A program made the position numbers and the translations under genes. From Romanomermis culicivorax (lineage: Eukaryota > Nematoda > Enoplea > Mermithida > Mermithidae): DNA of 64,000 nucleotides. The stretch lies in assembly GCA_963922205.1 (NCBI GenBank), contig CAWUHX010000167.1, positions 372,001 through 436,000 on the forward strand. Reading direction: 5' to 3'. Below are positions 22,580 to 34,694 of the stretch, one piece after another. Below the pieces are notes generated by a model that searched no databases, had not been told where the DNA came from, and worked only from the letters and a program-made list of their open reading frames with translations. Positions within the stretch are counted from its first letter, which is position 1. Every line of letters starts with the position of its first letter.

Positions 22580-24540
22580 TGATCATTCTTCCAAGTGGGG
22601 CACATTCGCACTCGACTATGCGTGAGTATAGTCAATCGTGGTTCACATTTACATGATATAACAAATTTTTTCTCAAGAACCCATATAAAAATAGAATGGT
22701 CATATACTTAGGAATGTTGACTAGCTATCGTTTCTGTAGTCCATTCAATTTCAAATAAGTTTCGATGATGGTACCTATAGGATAAAAAATCGACACAAAA
22801 TGTGAATGCAGGTTTTTGATTTTCATAAACATTTTTTTGCGCCACTGAAGCTCATTTAGAAAAAATGGACTACAACAATTTATGCAAGCACATAAGTTAT
22901 TTTTTGGATCTTTCTGATTCAGGAATACTCTTTTTAGTTCAAGAGTACAACGAACAGATTATCATTGTTGATCAGTTTAAATTATGATCTTGTTTTTGCT
23001 TACGAGAATTGTACAACAGAAAATGAAAAAATGTACAACTCGATTTGTTTGAGTATGCAATTTACAATTTTGTAGTATGCAATTTACAGGTAGAATTGAT
23101 GGGATAAAATTTCGATCCTTAATTTCTGATCAGCTCATCTCCTGAATAATGGCAATATTTGAATAATACCGATAGAATAAAATAGTTCGATCGTGAGTCT
23201 TGTCGAGTCATAAGAAAAGGAGGTATGGTCAGTCAGAAGATAATGTGATCATATAATTTACGTTCCTGATACTCTGTTTCGTAGCAGATTTTAGAGCACC
23301 TGGCATGATTTTTACCCAAAACATTTATCTTTCCATCAGAGCCGAAACATGGAATCGATATCGGACGAACTCTGTTTTCTTTAATGCTTGTAAATAATAA
23401 CAATAATTTTGTTCAATTTTTTCGTTGTTTTCTGGTAAAAATATTTTCTGCTGAGACGGATAAGCTACATCAGAAACTTTTTTTGATCGAAAAATCATGG
23501 GTAAATGCTCTTTGTAATGTACGGTTTGAAGGCAGTACTAATTTGTCATTCTTCATTTTACAGGTCTTCCATAAAAACAGGTTTCAGTTCACAGAAAAGT
23601 CATCACTTTGGCGCTATCCCTCGGAGAAAAGTCATGCTATTGGCATACGGACTAATGTCCACCTACTTAGCACCCAGTCCATTGTGGAGCGAAATAGCTT
23701 ACCTCCCACAATGCACAAGTTACCACAATTTTAAGCAGAAAGTTAAAAGAGCGGACAAAAAATCTCGAAAATAACATCCCCTACTCTAACACTTACTTAT
23801 AAAGCAACACAAATTGAATAATTCATTTGTACTCAATGGAATCTTGATGATCTGACAAAACCCAAAACAATCTTTTCGCTTCCATAAAATGTGTTTTTCC
23901 AGAAAACAGTCTTACAGTGTCAGGTGAATGCATAACTAATGATTTAAAATTTTTTGTGCATTGGCACAATTATTCCATTTTATAGAAATACCATCTGGCT
24001 GTCATGGCTGTCATTCGGTATTATGTAGGCACAGTACAGTAGTAGCATATTTTCCGGCTACCCTGGGCACATAAGACCTTTTGTGTAGGCTTATATGTTG
24101 CTGTAAACTGCAAGAGAGTCTCACAGAGCTTTGTTTTTGTTGTCCTCTTTTGACCTTTCTTCACTTGCTATCAGGGATGCAACAAAACGTTACCTGTGCG
24201 CGTCTCAATACGTACTGAACCATGAAAGCAATAAAATTTTAGTTTTTGTGTGGCAAATCGTAGCTGGAGAAGTCCGGCCTCTCAGACCCAATCGTTGTCT
24301 GAAGGGCTTCAGATTAACTCAAATGCTTATTTTGTGGTATTTCTCACTCGGGAACCGTGTGAAATGATGCAGTCATTACCCCATGTCCATGTCTCATTGG
24401 AAAGATGCAGGCAACGGTTCAAGAATCAACACAGGCGTATGAGCTGCCATGACAAAAATTAGTGCTGCTGTCAAAATCGTTTACATAAAACCTTTACCAT
24501 AATTTTCTGCTTTGTGCCTCGTATTTTTCAAAGATAATCT
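22580..24540. other. Non-coding stretch
   Basis: AT-rich. ORFs at 23384-23774 overlap each other in two frames and have no recognisable domain or splice context. I see no supported gene. Confidence 0.5.
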
Positions 24541-24542
24541 TC

Positions 24543-24868
24543 AAAAAATCAAGATGTCATCTTGAAAAAAATTGAGACCCAGTGTTAAAGCAACATATCC
24601 CCGTTACTCAGGGCTTTAATTAAAGCTATGCTCGGTCGGGGTCTAGAACCCGCGACAATCCGGCTACCATCCACACGCTCCATCCAGCTGAGCCAAGCGA
24701 GCAACGGGAAAGGCGCTCTCATTTGCAACAGCTCGTAGGTGAGGCGACTGCTGTGGCCATCATCAATAATCTTGAAAAATCAAGATGTCATCTTGAAAAA
24801 AAATCAAGATGTCATCTTTAAAGAAAATCGAGATGTCATCTTGGAAAAGACCAAGATGACATATTGAA
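24543..24868. repeat. Palindromic tandem repeat flanking a tRNA-like sequence
   Basis: Copies of TCAAGATGTCATCTTGAAAA occur at about 24549-24573 and repeatedly at 24775-24865. The unit is nearly self-complementary (TCAAGATGNCATCTTGA), so each copy can form a hairpin. The tRNA-derived piece at 24629-24704 sits between the two groups. Confidence 0.75.
24629..24704 (-). ncRNA. tRNA-derived sequence (pseudo-tRNA or SINE head)
   Basis: On the minus strand TGGCTCAGCTGGATGGAGC resembles a D-arm/A-box. GCGGGTTCTAGACCCC resembles a T-arm/B-box. TGCTCG and CGAGCA can pair as an acceptor stem of about 6 bp. The anticodon arm does not form a proper stem and the B-box deviates from GGTTCGANNCC. I call it a tRNA-derived relic, not a working tRNA. 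Confidence 0.5.
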
Positions 24869-24869
24869 C

Positions 24870-26430
24870 AATTTACATCTTGATATTTCTGCTATGCGCC
24901 TTGAAATTTATGCGGTGTATCTCGAAAGAATATCGTGCATCATGTGTAACGATCCTTTTTCTGTGGTAACAAATTTTTTCAAATGACCCTCCGCCTATTC
25001 CTATTCTATTCCCTAAGGTTAGACGAGTAAGCGTGGAAATTTTCAGTCCTAAGTTAAATTTTTATCAGAAAATCGTGAAAATACATAAGTTCAAAATCTG
25101 TGAATTAATGGAAAACATTTGTACACATTCAGTATAACACGAAATTCGTATTTCGGAAAAATACCCTACGTTGAAGAAAATTCTGTTTTCCACAAAGCTC
25201 TTTTATCAAATCTGTGTTGATGCAATTTATTCATCAGTGTGGGGTCGAATATGAATACTGAAAGATCCACAAGAATTATTTTTATAAATCGAAACAGTTT
25301 CATCCGCGATTTGACATTGTAGAATGCTGGTTAACTTGAGACACACCTGCTGAGAAAATTAAGCTTTCAATACAGGGTTGTGATAAGTGGAAAATAAATC
25401 CCACCTCAAAATCACATGTTTGGTGTAATTTGTAATCCGAAATAGTATTAATTTTTCTGAAAGTAAAAACACGCATAGCTACAATAAGACAAAAGTTGAA
25501 AATTTTTGATTTGTTCTATTTTTGACATACACTCCTTTAAACTTAAACATATTTAGGCAAGTCAGACATTGTGTTGTATATATTTACTCAATATAAGGCG
25601 GATGAATGGGCAACAGTTAACAATAGATTTGGAAAGCAAAAGTTGCCATTTTTCAACAAAATTCACCAAATGTACTGCTAAAGCTCAGAAGCACGAAACA
25701 TTTTCCTATACAGTAGACAGTTTAGGGTGTTTTCTACCTGTTGACCAGTCTTATTCTCCGAGGAAGCCTGGGCTCGCTTCGCCCGCGTTACCTTTTGCCT
25801 TTTAATTTTTTTCCTCTTCTATAGTTTAAACTTTAAAGCATGTAAATTGGTTTAAAACTGACTGAGTTACGTTGTTTCAAAGATGGGCATTTTTGAAGCG
25901 CGCGTGCTCGTTGGTTGGAGGGTTTTGAAAGCAGGCCTGCGGCCCGCTTTATACACATGTCCCAGAGCTCGAAGGAACCCTTTCTATACTACTAATGAGT
26001 GAATTACTTCACCAATTAGGCACACTTTATATTAATAGAACAGATTCTCACATAATGCGGAAGGCGGCATTGCTCTATCAGCAAGGACAACGCATGGTAC
26101 GCGAAACCTAGAGTTGCCTAGTTGGAGAGAGGCTGTATATTGCCCATCATCCAACCATTTTATGCATCCCCGGATTGGAATGTTGCTGCGCCCCTCAGCA
26201 ACTCTGGGGGGGCTGGTTGCCCCTTGGTGTCAAAGCTAACCAACCCTGTACTTAAAGAACCTAAACAGATGCTGCCACCAAGTTCTCAATTGCACAGTGC
26301 TTTGCAAGAATGTTATGAAAAAATATCTGAAATTCTGTCTATTCAAAAAGCCATCCCAACACCCACGCTACTCGAATTATGCATGATGGGTGATGTGGGT
26401 TGACTCCTGAATGTATAAAGTTTGATTTGA
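24870..26430. other. Non-coding stretch before the Helitron
   Basis: AT-rich, with partial matches to the interior of MITE family A near 25040-25110. ORFs at 25569-25805 and 26122-26403 have no recognisable domain. The latter, next to the Helitron, could be captured sequence, but nothing supports this directly. Confidence 0.4.
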
Positions 26431-26434
26431 GCAG

Positions 26435-27445
26435 GAATTCAGCTGCATCCAACTGGGCCCCTACTGGAATCGGGCAGATGCTGTCACAGTCGAAAAACAG
26501 CCTAGATCCTGCAATTTTTTTGAAATTTTAGAAAGCACTGTGCAAGTCAGACTACGGCAGTCCACCCATGTACTTACAATTCTTGAATTGTACAACTTAA
26601 AGATTTGGGGTCGAATGTGGCCTTAAAAACTCAAGATTAAACTACTTTTTTGTATTTTTGAATAATTTTTTGAGTTTCAAATAAAAAAATTTTGGTTTTG
26701 TATTGATTCCAATATGGTCCCCTACTCATCCTTTCGACAGACCATTCCAATTATTTTATTTTATTTTTTTGTCCTTAATTATATTTGTTTGTTTTTAATT
26801 TTTTATAATATTAATAACTAAAACTAAAAGAACATAAATGTGTGCGGGGGACAGGCACAACATGGCTTTTCTAACTTAAAAATGGGAAGCTTCAATATTA
26901 CTGATTTGAGCAATCATTAATTTCGAATTTAGAAAATGTTTGTCAAATTGAAGCTAAAATGTCATATTCCAAACAACAATGATAATTACTTTATATAGGG
27001 GACCAAAAAAGGGGTGACATAGCAGCTACATTTGGATTAATAGCCACTCGTGTCTTTTCTGCCTATGACAACCTGTCGTTACTTAGTTTCACTTGGGCCA
27101 ACTCATAGGACTTGGTGGGCAACAATATTTTATATTTTATAAAGACATTTTCTGATCAATTTGAAAACAATTTTGAAACATAAAAGAAAATTTTAAAAAT
27201 ATTTGAAAAACAGTTATACATCTGCTTCCTTAAGACTATTATTGAACTGAACAGGAAGTCCACCAAAGCCACCTGTGCCCCTACACAATCGGGAGATGCT
27301 GCAACAGGGACGCATCAGCTTCCTTCCTGTATCTTAAGTACTGGAATTAAAAGTTAATGCACTCAGACGGGAGTTCACTGAAGCCGACTGTGCCCCTACT
27401 GGAATCAGGCGGTGCTGCCACAGCTGAACATCAGCTTCCTCCCTT
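26435..27445. repeat. Three dispersed copies of an ~80-bp repeat at the Helitron 3' side
   Basis: About 26435-26510, 27245-27330 and 27365-27445 share GGAAGTYCA-like starts, TGTGCCCCTACTGGAATC, AGATGCTG and CATCAGCTTCCT. They lie just past the helicase stop codon, on the 3' side of the element. They may be subterminal repeats or tandem remains of related insertions. Confidence 0.65.
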
Positions 27446-27459
27446 AGCTCAACTCAAAC

Positions 27460-29967
27460 TTATTTTAAAATCTGATTATAAACGATGTTACTTATTAGAC
27501 CTTTATTCTTAGGATCACTTAAAATCTTAATCGAGTCGCGGGTTTGAACATGGGATAACGCTACGTAAAGTTGACCATGTGAGAAGACTTCTTGAGTGTT
27601 GAGGGCGAGGCCTACCTTCTGCAAAGTTTGTCCCTGTGACTTATTGATGGTCATCGCGAATGCTAGTCTCACTGGAAACTGCACTCGACTGAACTGTGTG
27701 TCCTTAGACTCAGAGGAAGTTGCGTGCTGAAACTTTATCCTGGAGATGTAGATGGGCAGATCAGAGGCATCCGAGCCTAAAATCCTGCACACCAACAGGT
27801 TCTCCTTGATGTCTAAAACCTGCATTCTAGTTCCATTGCAAAGGCCGTCCATGACTGAAAGGTTCTTGATCAGCATGACAACGGCCCCTACTTTCAAAAT
27901 CAACTTATGGTGAGGCATTCCTGTAGGTGTTTTCTGGTGAATGTTCTCCATCATTCGTTCAGAAACCTTAACCTGCAATCCTGCTAAATTATGCTCAATC
28001 TCATCAGTCTTGCCCTTGACTACCAAAGTATCCTGGGAGAGCAAAATACGTTCTTTTCCGGGCAAGGCTTTCAAAACTAATTTGTTTAGATTACTAACAG
28101 CGAGATTTTTAGGTGCTAATAATGCTGCGTTGCTCAAGTCTTGAGTAAATTTCAACGGGTCAGATGTTACAGAGCCTGGAAAACAGAAAGTTATCAGATC
28201 TGACAAATCTTCAGCCAACATGTCCTGTTCTATTTGGACAACTCGCGTACCCAGTTCATAGTTGGCCCCGTTACTGACTGATTGAAGAAATGCTGCGAAC
28301 TCTATTTCATTAGCCCTAATGCGCATATTAGTTATCAAGTTAATCCTCACAAAGCTGTTGAATAGTGTGGAAGACCTAACACTGGCATCTATCTGGTCTT
28401 GTGGTTAACCATTCTTAACTACCGGCAAGAGCTGCTTAAAGTCCCCGCCTATGAGGAACACTTTACCCGCGAAGGGACCGATAATGTTCAGGCAATTATC
28501 TACTGACTGCATTACTCGATTGATGTACTTGAGCACATGCTTATGCAGCATACTGACCTTATCTATGATTATCAGGGAAGCTTTTTTCAAAAGATCTGCC
28601 TTGGGACTGTCGAAAGGCAGCGTCGACAAAGTGTCATAGCTGACATCGTTCATGATGCTAAATACGCTGTGAGCGGTGCAACCATCTTCCAATAGAGAGG
28701 CAGCGATGCCCGTGGAAGGGCATGCAATCACCTGGCGATTATTTGCCTTACAATAAGCTATCAGGGTGTTGTACACCAAGGTCTTACCCGTGCCGCCACT
28801 GCCGTGCAAAAAGAACAAATGCTCCCCATTGTAGTTGGGGTTGGCAGTCTGTTCTATGGCGTTAACTACCCTCTGATAGGCATCTCTCTGTTCTTGATTA
28901 TACTTGGCTACATTCTCTGCCACGATTACACTGTAGTCTTTAGGTGGAATGGGATTGCCCAAGTCATCCATGGGAATGGCCATTTCCCGTTCCATTTCTT
29001 CCACGTCAAAATTCTCAGGAATACTGAGGCCCATTTGTTCGCAGTCGGTACCCCATTTTCGAAAATAATATTCCAAGTATCGAAGGACTTTTTGTTCGTT
29101 TTCTAATTTTTTTGATGGGTCGCCACCTCCTCTAATCAAGAGTCCCAAGATATCGTCAAAAAGAGCTTTCGGATGTGATGGTAAAGCATGAAATAATACC
29201 ATTGCGAAAAAGCACCTAAACTTTCTATAACCCATCCTTTCGTTGGAGGCGTCAATCAGGGTCTGCAACCACATTTCATCACTTTCAAGCAGGCCCAAAG
29301 CTTCACAGGCCTCAGCAAAGGTGGGGTAGACTACTCCCTTTACTGTTCTCAAATCTTGGAAACTGGTCGGCCCTGTTTTGTTGAATAACAAAATTCTGAT
29401 ACAAAAAAGTTCTTGATTGATGGGCCACATGCTACCGACTCTGACAATGATCTTATCCGATCTGTCCTCCTTCCTTTTGATCCATTGATGGGTAGCTGAT
29501 TGAAAATGATAATATTTACCTAACTGATTGTACGTCAATGTTCTAGCAAAAGTATCATTTTGGCAAAGGTCGAAAAATGCCTGCACTAACGTAGTCCTAC
29601 CACCACTCGACGCTTCACCTTGAGCCTCGCACTCATAGCCTTCGTGAAAGATGATGGGCATGCCCTGGGGACCATAAACCCATTGCCTAATGATGGTGTG
29701 CGATGGATGGCAGATCGGGAAGCTGTACATGCGCCAAAATGCTTCCATTATGGCCATGTACGTAACTTTAAGGTAATGCCCTATTTCATCATAATCTTCT
29801 TGCTTACTGTTTTCGGTTAATTTTACGTAGGCCATGTCGTGCCCCTTCATCATATATTTGAAGGTATATTCCATCAACTGTTCGGTCCCTATGTACTCTA
29901 GATTGCAGTGAGTCTGATACTTTAGAGTCAAAAATTGGTTGTACAGCACAACATGAGAATTGTCCAA
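27460..29967 (-). pseudogene. Helitron Rep C-terminal part plus PIF1-like helicase, nonsense-broken
   Basis: Two ORFs in one frame (28405-29967 and 27460-28350) are separated by an in-frame TAA just after motif GGDFKQLLPV. The first starts with YTFKYMMKGHD, the two-tyrosine region of Helitron Rep. It then has helicase Walker A HGSGGTGKT and Walker B IIIDKVSM. The family has DE at that site, so the catalytic Glu is Lys here. The second holds helicase motifs LAFAMTINKSQGQT and YVALSHVQTRD. Both the stop and the Glu-to-Lys change would abolish helicase activity. Confidence 0.85.
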
Positions 29968-30767
29968 AAGAATTTCTTGATTATTTTTCTTTTTTTCAAG
30001 AAAGTGTTGCCGTGACTCAAATTCCTAACTTCATCTTTTTTAGGAGGTGCCTTTCTCTGATACTTTGGAAAGTCAAATTCTGAAACTATGGTTATAGGCG
30101 AAAACTCTTTAGGGAAATTCTTGGTGCACTTTCCGTGGTCCATGCAGGGTGCTTTCTCATCGTGATCGTGTAACATGAGGGTGGTCACCCACTTGTGCAG
30201 TTCCCTCCTTTGAATAGCTTCCCGACTCTGATCCTCCTGGTCCGGCAGGTCGGGAATCTCGGCCGAAACAAACTTGTCGCAAAAACTGGCTGTTTTATAA
30301 TGGTCTTCTTGTTCCAAAAATATTAGCATGTGAATGTGGGGCATACCCCGCTTTTGGAATTCAGTGGTAAAAATATAACCTATGGCTGGACCTAGAACCT
30401 GCCTCTCTATGATGTCTTTAATCAATTCTCTGACCTTGTGGTAAAAGACTCGACATACCACGTCTGATCTGCTGGTCCATGGCTGACCTGTCTCTAGGGA
30501 TTCAGTAATTTCCAGCCATTTAGGGTTGCCCGTGAAAGTCAAGAACCAAGTCGGACCACCTAGTTCCCTTTCCATGGCTCTAGAATCTGCGTACTGTTGG
30601 GCCATATACCCTCGTGAGCCCGTCCACACGGGCGGACATAAGTGCACCTTCCTGAGAGTATTTCCCCTTTCGAGAAGCTTCTTGGCTAAAGCTTCCAAAA
30701 ATTTGGCAGGCAATTTTGATCTCAAATTTTTCTCAATCTGAATTTTTTTTAACATAGTCAATTTCAT
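29928..30767 (-). pseudogene. Helitron Rep nuclease domain (HUH), frameshifted
   Basis: Contains GGPTWFLTFTGNPKW and QKRGMPHIHMLIFLE. HIH is the metal-binding HUH motif of rolling-circle replication initiators. It also has the C-x4-H-x3-C-like segment CMDHGKCTKNFPK usual in Helitron Rep. Frame breaks at both ends fall in A-rich runs and join it to the neighbouring blocks. Confidence 0.85.
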
Positions 30768-31548
30768 GCCTCTCGATTTTATTGCATGTTGTAATTAGGA
30801 AAGGCTCAGCTAAACTCCTCTTGGACCACAGCCAATGGAAATTGTTCACATTTCCCGATAACCCGGTGCTGTCCATTGCTCTCATTTGAATCAGATAGCT
30901 ATACCATTCAGGGGCTGAGACGAACTTAGGCTTGGCAACTTTCTTTATTACTTCTTCTAATCCTTCATCTTGGGCGAGATCTAAATCTGCATCATATTGG
31001 GTGTCTTCTTCTAATATGGCATTTCCCCCCTTTCTTGCCTCAATGGCTATAGCTGCTTCTGACTGATCTACTTTCTCGACACCGAAATGATAACCCTGCG
31101 TGCCGTATGGGAACAGCAGAGGGAAGCAAGCTGGGTCTACATTCCAGTTGAAATACCTGAGCTCAGTGGCGAAGTGATGTCCGAACAGGTGTACTCCAGA
31201 TACATCGGGTGGTATACCTTGCCCACTGGGACACGTCCAGATCACAGCCACCTGCTCTACTGTAGGCAATTCAGTTCGATGGGCGTGAATTATACCATCA
31301 GCCACATGAACGTCACCCGCCTCCCGGTTAGTCAAAAAAATGAGCCTATAGGATGGAACAGGCTCGTCCCACCTCTGGGCTTCCTTGACTGTCTGCTCAT
31401 AAACTTGCTTAGCCCATCTGGAAGTTTTCGCCAAAACATTGTGCTCACACAGAAAATCTTCTATTCCTTCTAGAATTGGCTTCTTAAGATGTTCATTTTC
31501 GTGACTCGCACGTTCTTGCTTGCCTACTCCTGGTTCTAATGCATACAT
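30733..31548 (-). pseudogene. Helitron N-terminal region, middle block
   Basis: Typical pre-Rep Helitron sequence, including YRLIFLTNREAGDVHVADG and the block LFPYGTQGYHF. It overlaps the next block by about 35 nt in another frame. An in-frame TGA precedes it near 31570, just upstream of RPVFGQMYALEPG. Confidence 0.75.
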
Positions 31549-31604
31549 TTGGCCAAAAACGGGTCTTCAGTTTTGCCTAGGTATCAGATCTGATAATTTG
31601 TAGC

Positions 31605-31970
31605 TCATCTCGCCATTGATCCAAAAGCAAACTCGTTGTTGTATTGATGGGCTTTTTTCAAAAATTGCTGGCAATATAAAAATTCGGGATTGCAAAGATC
31701 TCTCAATAAGCCGGGTGGCTTTTGCAAAATTTCGAAAGTTTCTCTCAAATCTGCGCTGCCGTTATGGCAACATTTTGAGGCCCTGCCTGCTGCTTCGCTT
31801 TTCAGTAATTTGGCTCCACAGAATTTGCACTTGAAATTGAATCCTCTGCTGTGGAAATAACCCATCTTATGATTCGTGCTCAGATTCCCACAAAAGTCGT
31901 TCAGATGGTTCTTTTGTCTACAGCTATTGCCTGTTTTCAAAAATTTTGTCACTGGACGCAGCTCCGCCAA
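31605..31970 (-). pseudogene. Helitron N-terminal zinc-finger-like block
   Basis: FKCKFCGAKLLKSEAAG...KCCHNG is the cysteine-rich start usual in Helitron replicases (C-x2-C...CC-x2-G). It is followed by LRDLCNPEFLYCQQFLKKAHQYNNEFAF. A frame change near 31600 separates it from the middle block. Confidence 0.75.
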
Positions 31971-32240
31971 TCCGCATATGCCGCTCCACTCTGGATCAGT
32001 TGTTTCAGTTATTTTTCAGATCTCAACTATATCTTCCTTTTTGTTAATTTCAACAGTGACCAATGCTGTTGGTCCAAAAATTTTTCCACCAAAAAACCAT
32101 TTCGATATGTGCCATTCAAAATCTGGCCGAGTTGTTCCTTTATCAGCTGCCGGTAAACTAAAATGTCCAAATTCTGCACTTTGATGTTGCTCATAAAATT
32201 TTTCATGATGCTCATTTCTGCGTAAAGATAAACAAAATAT

Positions 32241-33085
32241 CCACAATTTTCACCATCAGTAGTGCTGAGAGTCTCAGATCATTGGGAAAACTCCATATGG
32301 GCCCTACACCACCTCTCAAGAGAATAAGAGAGAATTCTAACAAGACCGAGAGACACTGACAGACAGAACACACTGTCCACAAGACCACACACTCGCATGC
32401 TGAAAAATGAACATTGAAAACTAAACACAGCGGGCGTAGGACGCCCCACAATATGCACAGGATGGAAGCAAATGCGTCAAAAAATGCTGTAGACCACAAC
32501 AAGCATATGAGTCCCAACAAAGTAATTATTAGGAACGAATAAAAATGGCAAACAATAACTAAACACAGTTGTGCAAAACATTCTTATCCATTTATAGATT
32601 TTGTACCAAAAAATAATATGACACATTTTGAAATATTTGATTACCTAATAAAAAATGAACCTACCTTAGCAACAAAGAACTTTAGAAATAGAATGATTAT
32701 AAATAGAGGACCAAAGGTCAGAGGAATTGACCCTCTGATGTGGTATAAATATGTTTTTCCTATTTTGCATTTTGCACTTCTTCACAGGTTTTAAAATGTT
32801 GAAAATGGTAATGATAAAAATGGTTAAAAAGCTGCTTTTTCCACAGAAATGACTATATCTACTGCTAAGGCTCAAAAAGATAACTTCTCTGTGCAGTGGA
32901 TATTTCTCGGTGTCTCCTAGATGCCTAGAAAATTGACAAAGCTTCATGTACTGCTAGGGGATCAAATTTACAAAAAACTGCCAACTATTCTAGTTCGGTG
33001 ACAAAAATACCAGGATTTTTTCACTTCTGAATTGGGCTTTCTGCTAATTGCTTATTCATTCCATATAATCACTGACAAAAATCCT
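32241..33085. other. Non-coding stretch between Helitron and palindrome array
   Basis: May include the 5' end of the Helitron. No gene, clear repeat or RNA is visible. Confidence 0.4.
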
Positions 33086-33089
33086 AGGA

Positions 33090-33226
33090 CTATGTTATAA
33101 CATGTCAGTATGTTATAACATGTCAATATGTTATAACATGTCGAAAAATGAAGAAAATCTGTATGTTATAACACAGAACTATGTTAAAACATAGGACTAT
33201 GTTATAACATAGGCTATTTTATAACA
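33090..33226. repeat. Array of palindromic TATGTTATAACATA units
   Basis: About seven copies of the self-complementary TATGTTATAACATA, some imperfect, are spaced by short variable segments such as GTCAG and CACAGAACTA. The core TGTTATAACA is a perfect palindrome. The unit recurs singly near 7760. Confidence 0.85.
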
Positions 33227-33377
33227 TATGGGGTCATACTGTAGGTATATTTTATGTAGAGCATGGCTGTACACTGCCCTATATGGTATATAAAGGTATA
33301 TCTTACAACAGGTTATATACTTATAGTGTTGTGAACCGCACACACACACACAAACGGACACTTGAATTCTAATATTA

Positions 33378-33626
33378 TATAGTCTGTTTTTCTTGAAATG
33401 CTTCTAGATTATAAAAGTGGAAAGCAAGTACTATTTTAGATTTTTAAAATTTTCAGCTGGACCATTCATCACGTGAGACTAAAAATTTGTGAGCTTATAC
33501 AATCAACTTTTAACAATTTTTAGAGTGAAAAATCTTACTGTGAGAGCCTTGTATACTCGATTTTGACTGCACAGTTGATTTTTGTCTTTTTTCAATTTAG
33601 AAGCATTTTATAAAAAACAAACTATA
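33378..33626. mobile_element. Mariner-like MITE, family A
   Basis: TATAGTCTGTTTTTCTTGAAATG at the left and CATTTTATAAAAAACAAACTATA at the right. 249 bp, ends nearly complementary. Confidence 0.8.
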
Positions 33627-33987
33627 GATAGTCATTCACCATTTTAACTGTCTCATAATTGACATTTTAAAACTACCTAAAAAGTGTAAAATGCCAAATT
33701 CAAAAAACATTTTCATTCCAAGTTATAGAGCCTTGTATTGTGTATCAAATGGATGGTAAATAATAAAGTTACTTCATAGCTAGGCCAATAAATCTCAAGT
33801 CTCGTAAATAGACAGAAAAATAATAAAAAATTATAAATTTCCAAACTTTGGAATACTGTAGCCCTGAAATAAATCAAAGGGTTTTTTGCCAGGCTAGTGA
33901 AAGGTTGTGCTTTGCATATTTTTTTGCAGCTATGTTCATCATTATACACCTACAGTTTTTCATTGTGCACTGTGGGTCTATGCAATG

Positions 33988-34598
33988 TGTTGGGCACCCT
34001 GTTGATGCCAATTCGTGTGGGGAAATCGACATGCAAATCGACGAAAGGGACGACCAGCGGCGCAGACATTTGCATAGAATGGAGCGCCACAGAAAGACCG
34101 AAAAAGATAGTGAAGATTATTCTTCACTTTATCTTGTTTTTATAATATTTTGACTATTTTGCTGGCGTCCCCAAATACAATTTTTCCCAGCAACGTGTTT
34201 GTTTATGAGTTATCTACTGTGGTATACCCACATTCTTTTACATATTTTGTCGGACATATTGTTTAATACATTCGTTTATTTATTTAGATTAATCGCATCG
34301 ACGAGGGCGGAGGGCCAGAGGCCCAGGCGCCGGCTTACATCAGGTAAGCTTTGGGAAACCCCTTACAGGTTATACCCAAGTAAGTTTATCCCTGAGGGGA
34401 TTCCTTGTCTCATCTAGGAGACTGCGGAGGTCCTTGGTAAGGCCCCGCTCTTTAGAGTTAGGTTTATCTTTGTTGTTGTAGGTCTGGGGATAACCGGACT
34501 GTTGCACTATCACCGAGGTTTAGCCAAGGGATCAGTTCTAACAGGTCAGTTCAGACCCAATCTTTTCTTACGCCTCTTAAGGAAAGACCTGCACAACA
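33988..34598 (+). repeat. 5' LTR
   Basis: Starts TGTTGGGCACCC and ends CTGCACAACA. Contains several sequences matching 5' splice donors (CAGGTAAGCTT, CAAGTAAGTTT, TTGGTAAGG) and a TTATTTAG acceptor-like site, so leader splicing is possible. Confidence 0.95.
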
Positions 34599-34600
34599 AG

Positions 34601-34618
34601 TGGTGGCTTTTAACTCCT
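34601..34618 (+). other. Primer-binding site
   Basis: TGGTGGCTTTTAACTCCT begins 2 nt after the LTR. Its complement ends GCCACCA, as a tRNA 3' end with CCA should. The priming tRNA was not identified. Confidence 0.7.
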
Positions 34619-34694
34619 TACCACGGAACTTCGTAGTCAGACTAGGAGAAAATAAAATCCTCCAGGCTACTATCGAAAGTTAGCAGGTTTCAAA

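Larger units (their letters stand above)
26430..32240 (-). mobile_element. Decayed Helitron
   Basis: Minus-strand coding blocks appear in Helitron order: zinc-finger-like N region, Rep (HUH nuclease), then a PIF1-type helicase. Frame changes occur near 31600, 30750 and 29960 and in-frame stops near 31570 and 28404, so this copy cannot make an intact RepHel. The 5'-TC and 3'-CTRR termini could not be placed. The coordinates span the coding part plus the related 3' repeats at 26435-27445 and are approximate. Helitrons transpose by rolling-circle replication without target duplication. Confidence 0.8.

Noticed and set aside
24629..24704. A functional tRNA gene
   Set aside because: No proper anticodon stem and a deviating B box.
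33090..33226. CRISPR-like array
   Set aside because: Spacers are short and irregular, there are no cas genes, and the DNA is eukaryotic.
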